The notes under the pieces were generated by a model, which saw only the letters and a program-made list of their open reading frames with translations, did no database searches and was not told the origin of the DNA. A stretch of 64,000 nt of DNA from Bacillus atrophaeus (lineage in GTDB: Bacteria; Bacillota; Bacilli; Bacillales; Bacillaceae). The stretch lies in NCBI RefSeq assembly GCF_001584335.1, contig NZ_LSBB01000020.1, forward strand, positions 620,001-684,000. The letters are read 5' to 3'. This document shows positions 37,587-47,818 of this stretch, piece after piece. Position 1 is the stretch's first letter. Each line of letters starts with the position of its first letter. A program made the translations under genes and the position numbers.

Positions 37587-38279
37587 TTGCGTGTAATCGA
37601 CAATTTACGACATATAAACGAACGAATAAACGAAGCATGTAACAGATCAGGCCGCTGCTCCGATGAAGTTACAATTATCGCAGTCACTAAATATGTGTCA
37701 GCTGAAAGAGCGCAGGAAGCGGTGGATGCAGGCATTTCAAGCCTGGGCGAAAACCGTGATGCCGAACTGCTTCGCAAGCAGGTTATTGTAAAAGGTAATC
37801 CGGATTGGCATTTTATCGGCAGCCTTCAGTCAAGGAAGGTGAAAGCTGTCGTCAATAACGTGTCACATATTCATTCCTTAGACAGACTGTCATTAGCTTA
37901 TGAAATTGAAAAACGCGCAACAGGGCCTGTACGCTGTTTTGTGCAGGTCAATACGTCGCTTGAACCGTCCAAGCACGGAATGAAACAAGAAGAAGTCATC
38001 CCTCTGGTTCAGGAGCTGGCCGGCTTTGAACATATCATCGTGGACGGTTTGATGACAATGGCTCCGCTGACTGAGGATAAAGAAAAGATTAGAAGCTGCT
38101 TTCGGGCGCTTCGCGAACTCCGCGACCAAGTTCAAAAGCTTAAACAGCCGAATGCTCCGTGTACGGAACTGTCGATGGGCATGTCAAATGATTTTGAAAT
38201 TGCCATAGAAGAAGGCGCGACTTATATTAGAATCGGCTCATCGTTAGTCGGAAATGAAACAGGGGGTGTACAGCAATGA
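37587..38279 (+). CDS. ylmE: YlmE, PLP-binding protein (YggS/PLPBP family)
   Basis: 230 aa, the usual length. Fold-type III PLP protein with the Schiff-base lysine in VTKYVSAE (about 33-35) and the phosphate loop in [24 protein letters not shown] near the C-terminus. The family keeps free pyridoxal phosphate and amino acid pools in balance and has no known catalytic reaction. The TTG at 37587 has AAGGAGG 11 bases upstream, just inside the end of ylmD. The stop overlaps the sepF ATG, indicating translational coupling. Confidence 0.92.
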   Translation: MRVIDNLRHINERINEACNRSGRCSDEVTIIAVTKYVSAERAQEAVDAGISSLGENRDAELLRKQVIVKGNPDWHFIGSLQSRKVKAVVNNVSHIHSLDRLSLAYEIEKRATGPVRCFVQVNTSLEPSKHGMKQEEVIPLVQELAGFEHIIVDGLMTMAPLTEDKEKIRSCFRALRELRDQVQKLKQPNAPCTELSMGMSNDFEIAIEEGATYIRIGSSLVGNETGGVQQ

Positions 38280-38728
38280 GCATGAAAAATAAATTTAAAA
38301 GCTTTTTCTCAATGGATGATGAAGAATATGAATATGAATATATTGATACAGAGCATGATACACATGAAGAACAAGACCAAAAAGAAAAGGCGGCTTATCC
38401 TAATAAGACTGCCGGCAAACAAAATGTGGTAAGCTTGCAAAGTGTCCAGAAATCCTCTAAAGTAGTGTTGAGTGAGCCCCGTGTCTACGCGGAGGCGCAG
38501 GAAATAGCTGATCATTTAAAAAACAGACGCGCAGTTGTCGTCAACCTGCAGCGAATTCAGCATGACCAGGCGAAAAGGATTGTTGATTTTTTAAGCGGGA
38601 CGGTTTATGCCATCGGCGGCGATATTCAAAGAATCGGATCGGATATTTTCCTTTGCACGCCTGACAATGTAGATGTATCAGGGACGATTTCTGAGCTTAT
38701 GTCTGAAGACGAACATCAGAGGTGGTAA
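38276..38728 (+). CDS. sepF: cell division protein SepF
   Basis: 150 aa. The N-terminal amphipathic helix ([13 protein letters not shown]) binds the membrane; an acidic linker (about 14-50, rich in Glu, Asp and Tyr) leads to the alpha/beta core (about 60-140) that binds the FtsZ tail and forms rings. SepF is an alternative to FtsA as FtsZ tether. The core is nearly identical to that of B. subtilis, while the linker has diverged. The ATG overlaps the ylmE stop by 4 bases. Confidence 0.96.
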   Translation: MSMKNKFKSFFSMDDEEYEYEYIDTEHDTHEEQDQKEKAAYPNKTAGKQNVVSLQSVQKSSKVVLSEPRVYAEAQEIADHLKNRRAVVVNLQRIQHDQAKRIVDFLSGTVYAIGGDIQRIGSDIFLCTPDNVDVSGTISELMSEDEHQRW

Positions 38729-38735
38729 AGCGCAG

Positions 38736-39014
38736 ATGATCCTTTATCAAATTTTTTCAGTTTTAAGCTTATTAATATCTGTTTATTCATGGGCTCTGAT
38801 CATTTATATTTTCATGTCCTGGGTTCCGAATGCGAGGGAATCTTCAATCGGACGATTTTTAGCGAATATTTGCGAGCCGTATCTTGAACCATTCAGAAAA
38901 ATCATTCCCCCGATTGCTATGCTGGATATCTCTCCGATCGTGGCGATTATTGTGCTGCGATTTGCGACCGGCGGCTTATGGGGTCTTTACCGAATGATTG
39001 CAATGTATACGTAA
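38736..39014 (+). CDS. ylmG: YlmG, YggT-family membrane protein
   Basis: 92 aa with two hydrophobic helices (about 4-27 and 60-85) and the family motif ([20 protein letters not shown]). The YggT family is found next to sepF or proC in many bacteria; chloroplast relatives affect nucleoid distribution and assembly. Function in Bacillus is undefined. The ATG at 38736 has AGAGGTGG upstream; a longer frame from 38673 overlaps sepF and is rejected. Confidence 0.9.
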   Translation: MILYQIFSVLSLLISVYSWALIIYIFMSWVPNARESSIGRFLANICEPYLEPFRKIIPPIAMLDISPIVAIIVLRFATGGLWGLYRMIAMYT

Positions 39015-39027
39015 GCGACAGTTTGAT

Positions 39028-39053
39028 AGAGGCTTGGCAGCAGCCAAGCCTCT
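39028..39053 (+). other. strong hairpin between ylmG and ylmH
   Basis: An 11-bp perfect stem (AGAGGCTTGGC with its complement) around an AGCA loop. TTACATAG follows, so the T tract is poor. It may cause partial termination or act as an mRNA processing barrier just before the ylmH ribosome binding site. Confidence 0.7.
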
Positions 39054-39073
39054 TTACATAGAAGGGAAAGACG

Positions 39074-39850
39074 ATGAGCGATATTTATCAGCATTTCAGA
39101 AAAGAGGAGCAGCCTTTTATTGATCAGGCGCTTGAATGGAAAAGAATCGTCCAGGAGCAGTACAGGATGAAACTGACCGATTTTTTGGATCCGCGTGAGC
39201 AGGTTATCGCTGCCTCTGTTATAGGACAAGCAGATTCTGTAGGGCTCGCCTTGTTCGGCGGCTATGACGGAGCTGAACGGAAAAGGGCTCTTTTATACCC
39301 TGATTATGCCAATCCGGAGGAAACCGATTTTGGCCTGCAAGCGTTTGAGGTCCACTACCCCGAGAAATTTGTCAGCATTGATCATCGGTCCTTGCTGGGC
39401 TCTTTAATGGGGATTGGCTTAAAGCGGCAAAAGTTTGGGGATTTGGTGTTTGCAGAGTCGGCTGTGCAATTGATCGTCACGGCTGAAACGGCGGATTTTG
39501 TCGCAGGTCAGCTCACCCAGGCGGGCAAGGCTAAAGTCAATCTTGAGAAAATTAGTTTGTCAGACCTTCAAATCCCCGCTCGTGATGTCGAAATAAGGGA
39601 TGACACAGTTTCTTCTTTAAGGCTCGATGCCGTTTGCGCTTCAATGAGCAGGCAGTCACGGCAAAAAGCGCTGACACTTGTGAAAAACGGCCTGGTCAAG
39701 GTGAATTGGAAGGTAGTCGAAGATCCATCCTATCAGCTGGCGGAGGGAGATATGCTTTCCATCAGAGGATTCGGCCGATCCAGTTTAACCAAAATTGAAG
39801 GAAAAACGAAAAAAGACAAATGGAGAGTCACATTTGAAAAACAAAAATGA
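39074..39850 (+). CDS. ylmH: YlmH, S4-domain RNA-binding protein
   Basis: 258 aa. An N-terminal YlmH-type domain (about 1-175) is followed by an S4 RNA-binding domain (about 180-245: SSLRLDAVCASMSRQSRQKALTLVKNGLVKVN). In B. subtilis YlmH has been reported to bind stalled 50S subunits and to be able to replace RqcP in ribosome-associated quality control. GAAGGGAAAG precedes the ATG at 39074. A strong hairpin separates it from ylmG. RqcH, the central factor of that pathway, is encoded at the far end of this window. Confidence 0.9.
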   Translation: MSDIYQHFRKEEQPFIDQALEWKRIVQEQYRMKLTDFLDPREQVIAASVIGQADSVGLALFGGYDGAERKRALLYPDYANPEETDFGLQAFEVHYPEKFVSIDHRSLLGSLMGIGLKRQKFGDLVFAESAVQLIVTAETADFVAGQLTQAGKAKVNLEKISLSDLQIPARDVEIRDDTVSSLRLDAVCASMSRQSRQKALTLVKNGLVKVNWKVVEDPSYQLAEGDMLSIRGFGRSSLTKIEGKTKKDKWRVTFEKQK

Positions 39851-39944
39851 GTCGATTTTTCAGTTTTTTTCTCCATCTGTGCGATATTTGCTTTATAATG
39901 TGAACTAGATAACTGTACTGAAATGTAAAAATGGAGGTGGCATT

Positions 39945-40439
39945 ATGCCATTAACGCCAAATGATATCCACAACAAGACTTTTACAAAAAGCTTTCGCGG
40001 ATATGACGAAGATGAAGTAAATGAATTCCTCATGCAAGTCAGAAAAGATTATGAAATTGTTCTTCGTAAAAAAACGGAACTTGAAGCAAAAGTAAACGAG
40101 CTTGATGAACGAATCGGGCACTTTGCGAATATTGAAGAAACGCTTAATAAATCAATCCTGGTTGCTCAAGAAGCAGCGGAAGATGTAAAGCGCAATTCAC
40201 AAAAAGAAGCAAAGCTGATCGTTCGGGAAGCAGAAAAGAACGCAGATCGCATTATCAACGAATCTTTGTCAAAATCAAGAAAAATCGCTATGGAAATTGA
40301 AGAGCTGAAAAAGCAGTCTAAAGTGTTCAGAACACGTTTCCAAATGCTGATCGAAGCCCAGCTTGACCTTCTGAAGAACGATGATTGGGATCATCTTCTT
40401 GAATACGAAGTGGACGCGGTGTTTGAGGAAAAGGAATAA
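39945..40439 (+). CDS. divIVA: cell division initiation protein DivIVA
   Basis: 164 aa. The N-terminal membrane-curvature-binding domain (MPLTPNDIHNKTFTKSFRGYDEDEVNEF) is followed by long coiled coils to about residue 155. DivIVA marks poles and septa, recruits MinJ and thus MinCD, and anchors the chromosome origin through RacA in sporulation. GGAGGTGGCATT precedes the ATG at 39945. A perfect TATAAT at 39894-39899 points to a vegetative promoter, but I see no good -35. Confidence 0.97.
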   Translation: MPLTPNDIHNKTFTKSFRGYDEDEVNEFLMQVRKDYEIVLRKKTELEAKVNELDERIGHFANIEETLNKSILVAQEAAEDVKRNSQKEAKLIVREAEKNADRIINESLSKSRKIAMEIEELKKQSKVFRTRFQMLIEAQLDLLKNDDWDHLLEYEVDAVFEEKE

Positions 40440-40452
40440 TTCTCTGATTTTC

Positions 40453-40482
40453 TTGACATTTTCTCAGCTTGTCGAATATAAT
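40453..40482 (+). promoter_or_regulatory. sigma-A promoter of ileS
   Basis: TTGACA (40453-40458), an 18-base spacer and TATAAT (40477-40482), both consensus hexamers, upstream of the T-box leader. Confidence 0.85.
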
Positions 40483-40488
40483 ACGTTC

Positions 40489-40755
40489 ATAAATTCAGAT
40501 GAAAAGACGATTGAAAGGGACAGTCATGTTTCAATTTGGCTTTTGAAGCGACTCGGGGATGGTGTAAGCCTGAGACAGCCGGAGACATGTAGATCAGCCC
40601 TTAAGTTTCCTTTCTGAACTGACAGTAGGAAAGGACGTTCCATCACGTTACGATGCTCGAGAGGAAGAAGCGTGTGTTTCCCGTTTCTTCTAAAAGGGTG
40701 GTACCGCGAGATAAGCTTTCTCGTCCCTTATGGGATGAGAGGGCTTTTTTTATTT
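40489..40755 (+). promoter_or_regulatory. T-box leader of ileS
   Basis: A leader of about 265 bases with the T-box sequence AGGGTGGTACCGCG at 40695-40708. The terminator hairpin pairs CTCGTCCC with GGGATGAG around TTAT (about 40720-40739) and ends in AGGGC and a T run. Uncharged tRNA(Ile) binding should favour the antiterminator and allow ileS expression. I did not assign the specifier codon; an ATC lies at 40592-40594 but its place in the fold is untested. Confidence 0.92.
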
Positions 40756-40787
40756 TCTGAAAAAATTTGTTTGATGGAGGAATGGAA

Positions 40788-43550
40788 ATGGATTACAAAG
40801 ATACGCTCTTGATGCCAAAGACAGATTTCCCGATGAGAGGGAATTTGCCAAACCGCGAACCTGAGATGCAAAAACAATGGGAAGAACAGGACATTTACCG
40901 TCTTGTACAAGAACGGACAAAGGATCGCCCGAAATTTGTTTTGCATGACGGACCTCCGTACGCAAACGGCGATATTCATATGGGCCACGCCCTCAATAAA
41001 ATCTTGAAAGATTTTATCGTCCGTTATAAATCAATGAGCGGCTACAATGCGCCTTACGTACCCGGATGGGATACACACGGTCTGCCGATCGAAACGGCGT
41101 TAACGAAAAACAAAAAAGTAAAGCGTAAGGAAATGTCAGTTGCTGAATTCCGAAAGCTGTGTGAAGAATACGCTTGGCAGCAAATTGAAGGCCAGCGTGA
41201 GCAATTCAAACGTCTCGGTGTCCGCGGCGACTGGGAAAACCCATATGTAACGTTAAAACCGGAATACGAAGCACAGCAGATCCGTGTTTTTGGCGAGATG
41301 GCGAAACGCGGCTACATTTATAAAGGACTGAAACCGGTTAACTGGTCACCTTCAAGTGAATCGGCTTTGGCTGAAGCGGAGATCGAATATCAAGACAAAC
41401 GCTCTGCATCCATTTACGTTGCTTTTGCTGTAAAAGACGGAAAAGGCGTGCTTGAAAACGGAGAACGCATCATCATTTGGACAACAACGCCTTGGACGAT
41501 CCCGGCAAACCTTGGGATTTCGGTGCATCCTGATCTTGAATACAGCGTGATTTCAGTCGGTGGCGACCGTTTTGTCGCAGCAAGTGCGTTGGTTGAAAAT
41601 GTAGCTTCGGCTTGCGGCTTTGAACAGTATGAAGTCTTAAAGACGTTGAAAGGTAAAGAACTCGAGAATATTGTTGCGGAACACCCGCTTTATGGCAGAG
41701 ATTCTCTCGTTATGCTTGGCGACCACGTGACGACAGATGCCGGAACAGGCTGTGTTCATACAGCGCCGGGTCACGGGGAAGATGACTTTATCGTTGGCCA
41801 AAAATACGGCTTAGACGTGCTTTGCCCGGTTGATGAAAAAGGTGTTATGACAAGCGAAGCGCCTGGTTTTGAAGGTATGTTCTATGATGATGCAAACAAA
41901 GCAATCACTCAGCAGCTTGAAGAAAAAGGCGCGTTAATGAATCTTGAATTCATTACTCACTCTTATCCGCATGATTGGAGAACGAAAAAACCGACAATCT
42001 TCAGAGCGACCGCGCAATGGTTTGCATCCATTAAAGATTTCAGAACAGACCTGCTTGACGCGATTAAAGAAACAAAATGGGTTCCTGAATGGGGCGAACA
42101 GCGCTTGCACAATATGGTGCGTGACCGCGGCGACTGGTGTATTTCCAGACAGCGCGCATGGGGCGTTCCGATCCCGGTATTCTATGCTGAAAATGGCGAG
42201 CCGATCATTACAGATGAAACAATCGAGCATGTATCCGCACTATTCAGAGAGCACGGTTCTAACATTTGGTTTGAAAAAGAAGCGAAAGATCTTCTTCCAG
42301 AAGGATTTACACACCCTGGCAGCCCGAACGGCAAGTTTACCAAAGAACAGGATATTATGGATGTTTGGTTTGATTCAGGTTCCTCCCATCAGGCGGTGCT
42401 TGAAGAACGCGACGATCTTGTCCGTCCGGCTGACCTTTACCTTGAAGGCTCAGACCAATATCGCGGCTGGTTCAACTCATCGCTTTCAACCGCAGTTGCC
42501 GTAACAGGCCAAGCGCCTTACAAAGGTGTTTTGAGCCATGGATTTGCTCTTGACGGAGAAGGCCGCAAGATGAGTAAATCAATCGGAAACGTCGTAGTTC
42601 CTGCTAAAGTAATGAAACAGCTTGGAGCCGATATTTTAAGATTATGGGTATCTTCTGTCGATTATCAGGCTGACGTTCGTGTATCTGACGCGATCTTAAA
42701 GCAAGTCGCCGAAGTATACAGAAAAATCCGCAACACGTTCCGTTTCCTGCATGGCAACCTGTTTGATTTCGACCCGAAAGCCAATGCCGTTGCTGTAGAA
42801 GATCTTCGTGAAGTGGACCAATACATCTTGGTGAAACTGAACAAACTGATTGATAAAGTGAAAAAAGCGTACGATGAATATGAATTTGCGGTTGTTTACC
42901 ACAGTATCCATAATTTCTGTACTGTAGAATTAAGCTCATTCTACCTAGACTTTGCAAAAGATGTCGTGTACATTGAGCATGCAGATCATCCGGACAGACG
43001 GAGCATGCAGACGGTTTTCTATGAAACCCTTCTTGCATTAGCGAAGCTGACTGCGCCGATTTTGCCGCATACGACAGACGAATTATGGGCGCACCTCACA
43101 TTTGTGGAGGAACAGAGCGTTCAGCTGACTGATATGCCGGAAGCTGTCGCAATTCCTAATGGTGAAGCGGTAGAAGAAAAATTTGACCATTTTATGGAAT
43201 TGCGAAATGATGTCTTAAAAGCGCTTGAAACAGCCCGGAATGAAAAGATCATCGGCAAGTCGATGGAAGCGAGTTTGACACTTTATCCGAATAAAGCTTC
43301 ACAAGAACTATTGTCTGCGATCAAAGAGGATGTGAAACAGCTGTTTATCGTTTCTGAACTGACGATCAGCGAACAGGAAGCGCCGGCTGATGCTCAGAGC
43401 TTTGACTCAGGCAAAATCGTCGTAGAAAAAGCAGAGGGTGAAATGTGTGAACGGTCCCGCGTCATCTCAAAAGATGTGGGCGCCAATCCGAAATACCCAA
43501 CATTATCGCTCCGCAATGCGGAAATTGTTGAAAAGTACTATCAGAAATAA
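40788..43550 (+). CDS. ileS: isoleucyl-tRNA synthetase
   Basis: 920 aa class I synthetase that charges tRNA(Ile). The HIGH-type motif is DIHMGHA (about 58-64), the CP1 editing domain spans about 195-390 with [12 protein letters not shown], and KMSKS lies near 595. The C-terminal zinc-finger cysteines of some bacterial enzymes are absent; one Cys remains in GEMCERSRV. The ATG at 40788, with GGAGG 7 bases upstream, is preferred over in-frame starts at 40767 and 40782. Controlled by a T-box leader. Confidence 0.97.
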   Translation: MDYKDTLLMPKTDFPMRGNLPNREPEMQKQWEEQDIYRLVQERTKDRPKFVLHDGPPYANGDIHMGHALNKILKDFIVRYKSMSGYNAPYVPGWDTHGLPIETALTKNKKVKRKEMSVAEFRKLCEEYAWQQIEGQREQFKRLGVRGDWENPYVTLKPEYEAQQIRVFGEMAKRGYIYKGLKPVNWSPSSESALAEAEIEYQDKRSASIYVAFAVKDGKGVLENGERIIIWTTTPWTIPANLGISVHPDLEYSVISVGGDRFVAASALVENVASACGFEQYEVLKTLKGKELENIVAEHPLYGRDSLVMLGDHVTTDAGTGCVHTAPGHGEDDFIVGQKYGLDVLCPVDEKGVMTSEAPGFEGMFYDDANKAITQQLEEKGALMNLEFITHSYPHDWRTKKPTIFRATAQWFASIKDFRTDLLDAIKETKWVPEWGEQRLHNMVRDRGDWCISRQRAWGVPIPVFYAENGEPIITDETIEHVSALFREHGSNIWFEKEAKDLLPEGFTHPGSPNGKFTKEQDIMDVWFDSGSSHQAVLEERDDLVRPADLYLEGSDQYRGWFNSSLSTAVAVTGQAPYKGVLSHGFALDGEGRKMSKSIGNVVVPAKVMKQLGADILRLWVSSVDYQADVRVSDAILKQVAEVYRKIRNTFRFLHGNLFDFDPKANAVAVEDLREVDQYILVKLNKLIDKVKKAYDEYEFAVVYHSIHNFCTVELSSFYLDFAKDVVYIEHADHPDRRSMQTVFYETLLALAKLTAPILPHTTDELWAHLTFVEEQSVQLTDMPEAVAIPNGEAVEEKFDHFMELRNDVLKALETARNEKIIGKSMEASLTLYPNKASQELLSAIKEDVKQLFIVSELTISEQEAPADAQSFDSGKIVVEKAEGEMCERSRVISKDVGANPKYPTLSLRNAEIVEKYYQK

Positions 43551-43556
43551 TCAGTC

Positions 43557-43587
43557 AAAACGTCCGGCGGATGCCGGGCGTTTTTTT
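43557..43587 (+). terminator. terminator after ileS
   Basis: AAAACGTCCGGC pairs with GCCGGGCGTTTT (one G-U) around GGAT, then a T run. Confidence 0.92.
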
Positions 43588-43697
43588 GTATACCAGGGCT
43601 GACATGGATTAGAACGAAAGGAAAAATCTTATGTGCTTCATTTGCAGGCTCTCGGGCAACAATATAGGTATTACGTTATGAGCAGGAGTTGTGATGG

Positions 43698-44072
43698 ATG
43701 AATGATCAGCTGACCGCAATTTATACGGAACTTCTTCTGATGAAAGAAGAATTACAGTCAAGATTATTTGAGTATTCTTGCTTTCAGGTTTCTGCAGCCG
43801 CCGAATCCCCAATCAATGATAATCAAAAAGCAACTCTGATCTACCACATTAAAGAAGAACTGCAAGACGTCCTTCTCGCCTTGTCAAAATTCGAGTCAGG
43901 AACGTTTGGCTGCTGTGAAGCGACAGGAGCGCCGATCCCGCTTTCTAAACTGGCTGTTCTTCCCACAGCCCGAACAGCAGACGACTTTCTTTATTCTGTC
44001 CAATTCGAAAAAAAAACGCTGCCGCTATGGAAAGCAAGTGATATAGAATATGATCAGGCGCTGTATGAATAA
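43698..44072 (+). CDS. ylyA: YlyA, DksA/TraR-like RNA polymerase-binding protein with a degenerate zinc site
   Basis: 124 aa. A helical N-terminal half (about 1-65) is followed by a DksA/TraR-type C-terminal region (FGCCEATGAPIPLSKLAVLPTARTADDF). Of the four zinc ligands of classical DksA only the first position keeps a Cys (Cys72/73); the distal pair is missing. In B. subtilis YlyA binds RNA polymerase and affects sigma-G-dependent genes and germination. AGGAGTTGTGATGG precedes the ATG at 43698. It stands between the ileS terminator and lspA. Confidence 0.87.
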   Translation: MNDQLTAIYTELLLMKEELQSRLFEYSCFQVSAAAESPINDNQKATLIYHIKEELQDVLLALSKFESGTFGCCEATGAPIPLSKLAVLPTARTADDFLYSVQFEKKTLPLWKASDIEYDQALYE

Positions 44073-44150
44073 CAGCGCCTAAAAAATCGCACAAATCTTA
44101 CAACAATCAATTCAGCACGCTCACAGCGCCTGATGGCAAGCGGATATTCC

Positions 44151-44179
44151 TTTACTCCTGGGCTTTTTATTGATAAAAT
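44151..44179 (+). promoter_or_regulatory. sigma-A promoter candidate for lspA-ylyB
   Basis: TTTACT (44151-44156), a 17-base spacer and TAAAAT (44174-44179), about 40 bases before the lspA start. Confidence 0.6.
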
Positions 44180-44219
44180 GCATAAAGGATTAAAGTAACC
44201 GGACAATGGAGGAACGTTT

Positions 44220-44684
44220 GTGCTGTATTACGTTATCGCACTTCTTATTATCTTAGCCGATCAATTAACAAAATGGCTTGTCGTGAAAAATATGGAACTC
44301 GGGCAGAGCGTCCCGGTGATTGATCATGTGTTCTATATTACATCCCACCGCAATACGGGGGCCGCTTGGGGCATTTTAGCCGGTCAGATGTGGTTTTTTT
44401 ATTTAATCACGGTTGCAGTTATTATCGGGATTGTTTATTACATACAGCGCTATACAAAGGGGCAGAAGCTTCTCGGCATTTCTCTCGGATTAATGCTTGG
44501 GGGAGCAATCGGCAATTTTATTGACCGTGCCGTCAGACAAGAAGTCGTGGATTTCATTCATGTCATCATCGTAAATTACAATTATCCTATTTTTAACATC
44601 GCAGATTCCTCTTTGTGTGTCGGCGTTGTGCTTTTATTTATACAAATGCTGTTAGACAGCGGGAAAAAGAAGAAGGAGCAATAG
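44220..44684 (+). CDS. lspA: lipoprotein signal peptidase (signal peptidase II)
   Basis: 154 aa with four transmembrane helices. LspA removes the signal peptide of diacylglyceryl-modified prolipoproteins. The two catalytic aspartates are in GNFIDR (about 102) and FNIADSS (about 127), and the family block [13 protein letters not shown] is near 41-53. The GTG at 44220 follows GGAGGAACG. ylyB starts 1 base after the stop. Confidence 0.96.
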   Translation: MLYYVIALLIILADQLTKWLVVKNMELGQSVPVIDHVFYITSHRNTGAAWGILAGQMWFFYLITVAVIIGIVYYIQRYTKGQKLLGISLGLMLGGAIGNFIDRAVRQEVVDFIHVIIVNYNYPIFNIADSSLCVGVVLLFIQMLLDSGKKKKEQ

Positions 44685-44685
44685 C

Positions 44686-45597
44686 ATGGATCAATTTGAG
44701 ATAACCGCTTTGCCGGAACAAAAGAGTGAGCGGATTGATAAATTTCTGGCTTCTGCTGAGAAAGACTGGTCGAGAACCCAGGTTCAGCAATGGGTAAAGG
44801 ATGGGCATATCGAAGTCAACGGCAGCCCGGTGAAAGCCAACTATAAAATGCAGCCTGGTGATCAGGTGAAGGTTACGGTGCCGGAGCCGGAAGCGCTTGA
44901 TGTGCTTGCTGAGCCGATGGACCTGGACATTTATTATGAGGATCAGGATGTTTTGGTTGTAAACAAACCGAGGGGGATGGTCGTGCATCCGGCCCCGGGC
45001 CATGTAACAGGAACACTTGTAAATGGGCTGATGGCGCACTGTAAAGACCTTTCGGGAATTAACGGCGTGATGCGTCCGGGAATTGTTCACCGCATTGATA
45101 AGGACACATCAGGTTTATTAATGGTTGCAAAAAACGATATGGCGCATGAATCACTTGTGAATCAGCTTGTTCATAAAACAGTTACCCGTAAGTATATGGC
45201 TGTTGTTCACGGAATTATATCGCATGATGACGGAACGATTGATGCACCTATCGGAAGAGACAAAAAGGACCGCCAAAGCATGACGGTCGTGCGGGAAGGC
45301 AAAAATGCCGTTACCCATTTTCATGTCCTTGAACGCTTTCAGGATTTTACCTTGGTGGAGTGTCAGCTTGAAACGGGCAGAACCCATCAAATTCGCGTTC
45401 ATATGAAATATATCGGTTTTCCTTTAGCAGGAGATCCGAAATACGGACCGAGAAAAACAATTGACTTTAACGGTCAGGCTCTCCATGCGGGTATTTTAGG
45501 TTTCCAGCACCCAAGAACAGACAAATACATTGAATTTGAAGCGCCGCTTCCGGATGATATGACGAAACTTATCGAAAATTTAAGGAAAAGTCGTTGA
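44686..45597 (+). CDS. ylyB: YlyB, RluD-family 23S rRNA pseudouridine synthase
   Basis: 303 aa. An N-terminal S4 RNA-binding domain (about 15-75) precedes the RluA/RluD catalytic domain with the active-site aspartate in HRIDKDTSGLL (about 136-146). Relatives make pseudouridine in helix 69 of 23S rRNA; the exact sites of this enzyme are inferred. AAGGAGCAATAGC precedes the ATG. The pyr operon promoter overlaps its stop codon. Confidence 0.92.
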   Translation: MDQFEITALPEQKSERIDKFLASAEKDWSRTQVQQWVKDGHIEVNGSPVKANYKMQPGDQVKVTVPEPEALDVLAEPMDLDIYYEDQDVLVVNKPRGMVVHPAPGHVTGTLVNGLMAHCKDLSGINGVMRPGIVHRIDKDTSGLLMVAKNDMAHESLVNQLVHKTVTRKYMAVVHGIISHDDGTIDAPIGRDKKDRQSMTVVREGKNAVTHFHVLERFQDFTLVECQLETGRTHQIRVHMKYIGFPLAGDPKYGPRKTIDFNGQALHAGILGFQHPRTDKYIEFEAPLPDDMTKLIENLRKSR

Positions 45598-45622
45598 CAG
45601 TTGAATTCTTTTCTGAAATAAT
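45594..45622 (+). promoter_or_regulatory. sigma-A promoter of the pyr operon
   Basis: TTGACA (45594-45599), a 17-base spacer and AATAAT (45617-45622). The -35 overlaps the ylyB stop. Confidence 0.8.
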
Positions 45623-45650
45623 AAACGAAGCTGAATAGATTCTTTAACAC

Positions 45651-45755
45651 AGTCCAGAGAGGCTGAGAAGGATAACGGATAGGTCAGGATGCGTGTATCA
45701 TCATCACGCAGCTTGCCCTTAAACCCCTCTCTGCCTTGGCAAGAGGGGTTTTTTA
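45651..45755 (+). promoter_or_regulatory. PyrR attenuator 1 (pyrR leader)
   Basis: The PyrR-binding loop AGTCCAGAGAGGCT (45651-45664) matches the known consensus. The terminator pairs AACCCCTCT with AGAGGGGTT around CTGCCTTGGCA (about 45722-45750) and runs into T. PyrR with UMP stabilizes the binding loop, which prevents the antiterminator and ends transcription. Confidence 0.94.
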
Positions 45756-45759
45756 ATGA

Positions 45760-46323
<564 letters not shown>

Positions 46324-46340
46324 CATACCTTTTTAAATGC

Positions 46341-46438
46341 AATCCAGTGAGTTTGCAAAGAGGTTTAAACAAAGCCGAACGACGAATGCGGCCGGCTTTG
46401 TATACCTCTTTGCGCAAAAAAAGCAAAGAGGTTTTTTA
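46341..46438 (+). promoter_or_regulatory. PyrR attenuator 2 (pyrR-pyrP gap)
   Basis: The binding loop reads AATCCAGTGAGTTT (46341-46354), less close to consensus than the other two. The terminator pairs ACCTCTTTGC with GCAAAGAGGT around a loop of Gs, Cs and As (about 46404-46432) and is followed by T. The upstream GCAAAGAGGTTT at 46354-46366 can act as antiterminator partner. Confidence 0.9.
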
Positions 46439-46493
46439 ATATAAAGAATTTGAGTCATCCTACAACGAAGGCTTCTATCAGGAGGAAATTGTC

Positions 46494-47798
46494 ATGAGTA
46501 AGAAAAAAGTAAACTTAGGCGTTAGGGATGTACCAAAACCTTTTTCATGGCTGACATTCAGCCTGCAGCACTTGTTTGCGATGTTCGGCTCCACTATACT
46601 TGTGCCGAAGCTTGTCGGAATGAGCCCGGCAGTCGCGCTGGTGACAAGCGGAATCGGAACGCTTGCATATCTGCTGATTACGAAGGGACAAATACCGGCT
46701 TATCTCGGTTCATCCTTCGCCTTTATTTCACCGATTATACTGGTGAAAGCAACGGGAGGCCCGGGCGCAGCAATGGTCGGCGCCTTCTTGGCGGGAATTG
46801 TGTACGGACTGATTGCCTTGATGATCCGGCAGCTCGGAACCGGCTGGCTTATGAAGCTTCTCCCTCCTGTCGTCGTCGGGCCTGTCATCATCGTCATTGG
46901 GCTTGGCCTTGCCGGCACGGCGGTAAACATGGCAATGTATGCTGATCCGAACGCAAGTGAACTTCAATACAGCTTAAAGCATTTCAGTGTAGCCGGCGTT
47001 ACCTTGGGGATCACCATCATATGCGCCATCTACCTGAGGGGATTCCTTAGCCTGATTCCTGTGCTGATCGGAATTATCGGCGGATATCTGTTTGCGCTGA
47101 CTCAAGGCATTGTCAACTTTCAGCCGGTCATTGACGCAAAATGGTTCGCTGTGCCGGAATTTATCATTCCATTCAAGGACTTTACGCCGTCTGTCACGCT
47201 AGGAATCATCGCGGCTATGGTGCCGGTGGCCTTTGTTACCATGTCTGAGCATATCGGGCATCAAATGGTGCTGAGCAAGGTTGTCGGACAAGATTTTATT
47301 AAAAAACCGGGACTGCACCGCTCTATCATGGGAGACAGCGCGGCGACAATCATCGCCTCCTTGATCGGCGGCCCGCCAACAACGACATACGGAGAAAACA
47401 TCGGCGTCCTGGCGATTACCCGAGTATTCAGCGTCTTTGTTATCGGCGGCGCGGCAGTCATTGCGCTCTGCTTCGGATTTATCGGAAAAATTTCTGCGCT
47501 GATCAGTTCGGTTCCCTCAGCTGTCATGGGAGGCGTGTCCTTCCTGCTGTTTGGCATCATTGCTTCTAGCGGTCTGAGAATGCTGATCGACAACAAAATT
47601 GATTATGAGAACAACCGAAATCTTATTATCACATCCGTCATTTTGGTTATCGGTGTAGGCGGAGCATTCATTCAAGTGTCTGAGGGAGGATTTCAGGTGT
47701 CAGGCATGGCGCTGGCGGCTATCGTCGGAGTCATCTTAAATCTAATCCTTCCGGACGCAAAAGAAGAACAGGCGGACACCGCCGACCAAAATCATTGA
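46494..47798 (+). CDS. pyrP: uracil permease PyrP
   Basis: 434 aa, with about 14 membrane segments of the NCS2 (nucleobase-ascorbate) family. It imports uracil by proton symport. The family signature is in the segment with TMSEHIGHQMVLSKVVG (about 243) and GDSAATIIASLIGGPPTTTYGENIGVLAITRV (about 280). AGGAGGAAATTGTC precedes the ATG at 46494. It is framed by PyrR attenuators on both sides, so it is controlled separately from both pyrR and the biosynthetic genes. Confidence 0.95.
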   Translation: MSKKKVNLGVRDVPKPFSWLTFSLQHLFAMFGSTILVPKLVGMSPAVALVTSGIGTLAYLLITKGQIPAYLGSSFAFISPIILVKATGGPGAAMVGAFLAGIVYGLIALMIRQLGTGWLMKLLPPVVVGPVIIVIGLGLAGTAVNMAMYADPNASELQYSLKHFSVAGVTLGITIICAIYLRGFLSLIPVLIGIIGGYLFALTQGIVNFQPVIDAKWFAVPEFIIPFKDFTPSVTLGIIAAMVPVAFVTMSEHIGHQMVLSKVVGQDFIKKPGLHRSIMGDSAATIIASLIGGPPTTTYGENIGVLAITRVFSVFVIGGAAVIALCFGFIGKISALISSVPSAVMGGVSFLLFGIIASSGLRMLIDNKIDYENNRNLIITSVILVIGVGGAFIQVSEGGFQVSGMALAAIVGVILNLILPDAKEEQADTADQNH

Positions 47799-47818
47799 TA
47801 AGAAAACCTTTTAATGAA

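Noticed and set aside
41944..42504. 186-codon + strand ORF within ileS
   Set aside because: Out-of-frame shadow of the ileS catalytic core.
44055..44080. AGGCGCTG/CAGCGCCT inverted repeat at the ylyA stop as a terminator
   Set aside because: It is followed by A rather than T on the + strand, and no gene reads toward it on the minus strand. It may still be an mRNA 3' structure.
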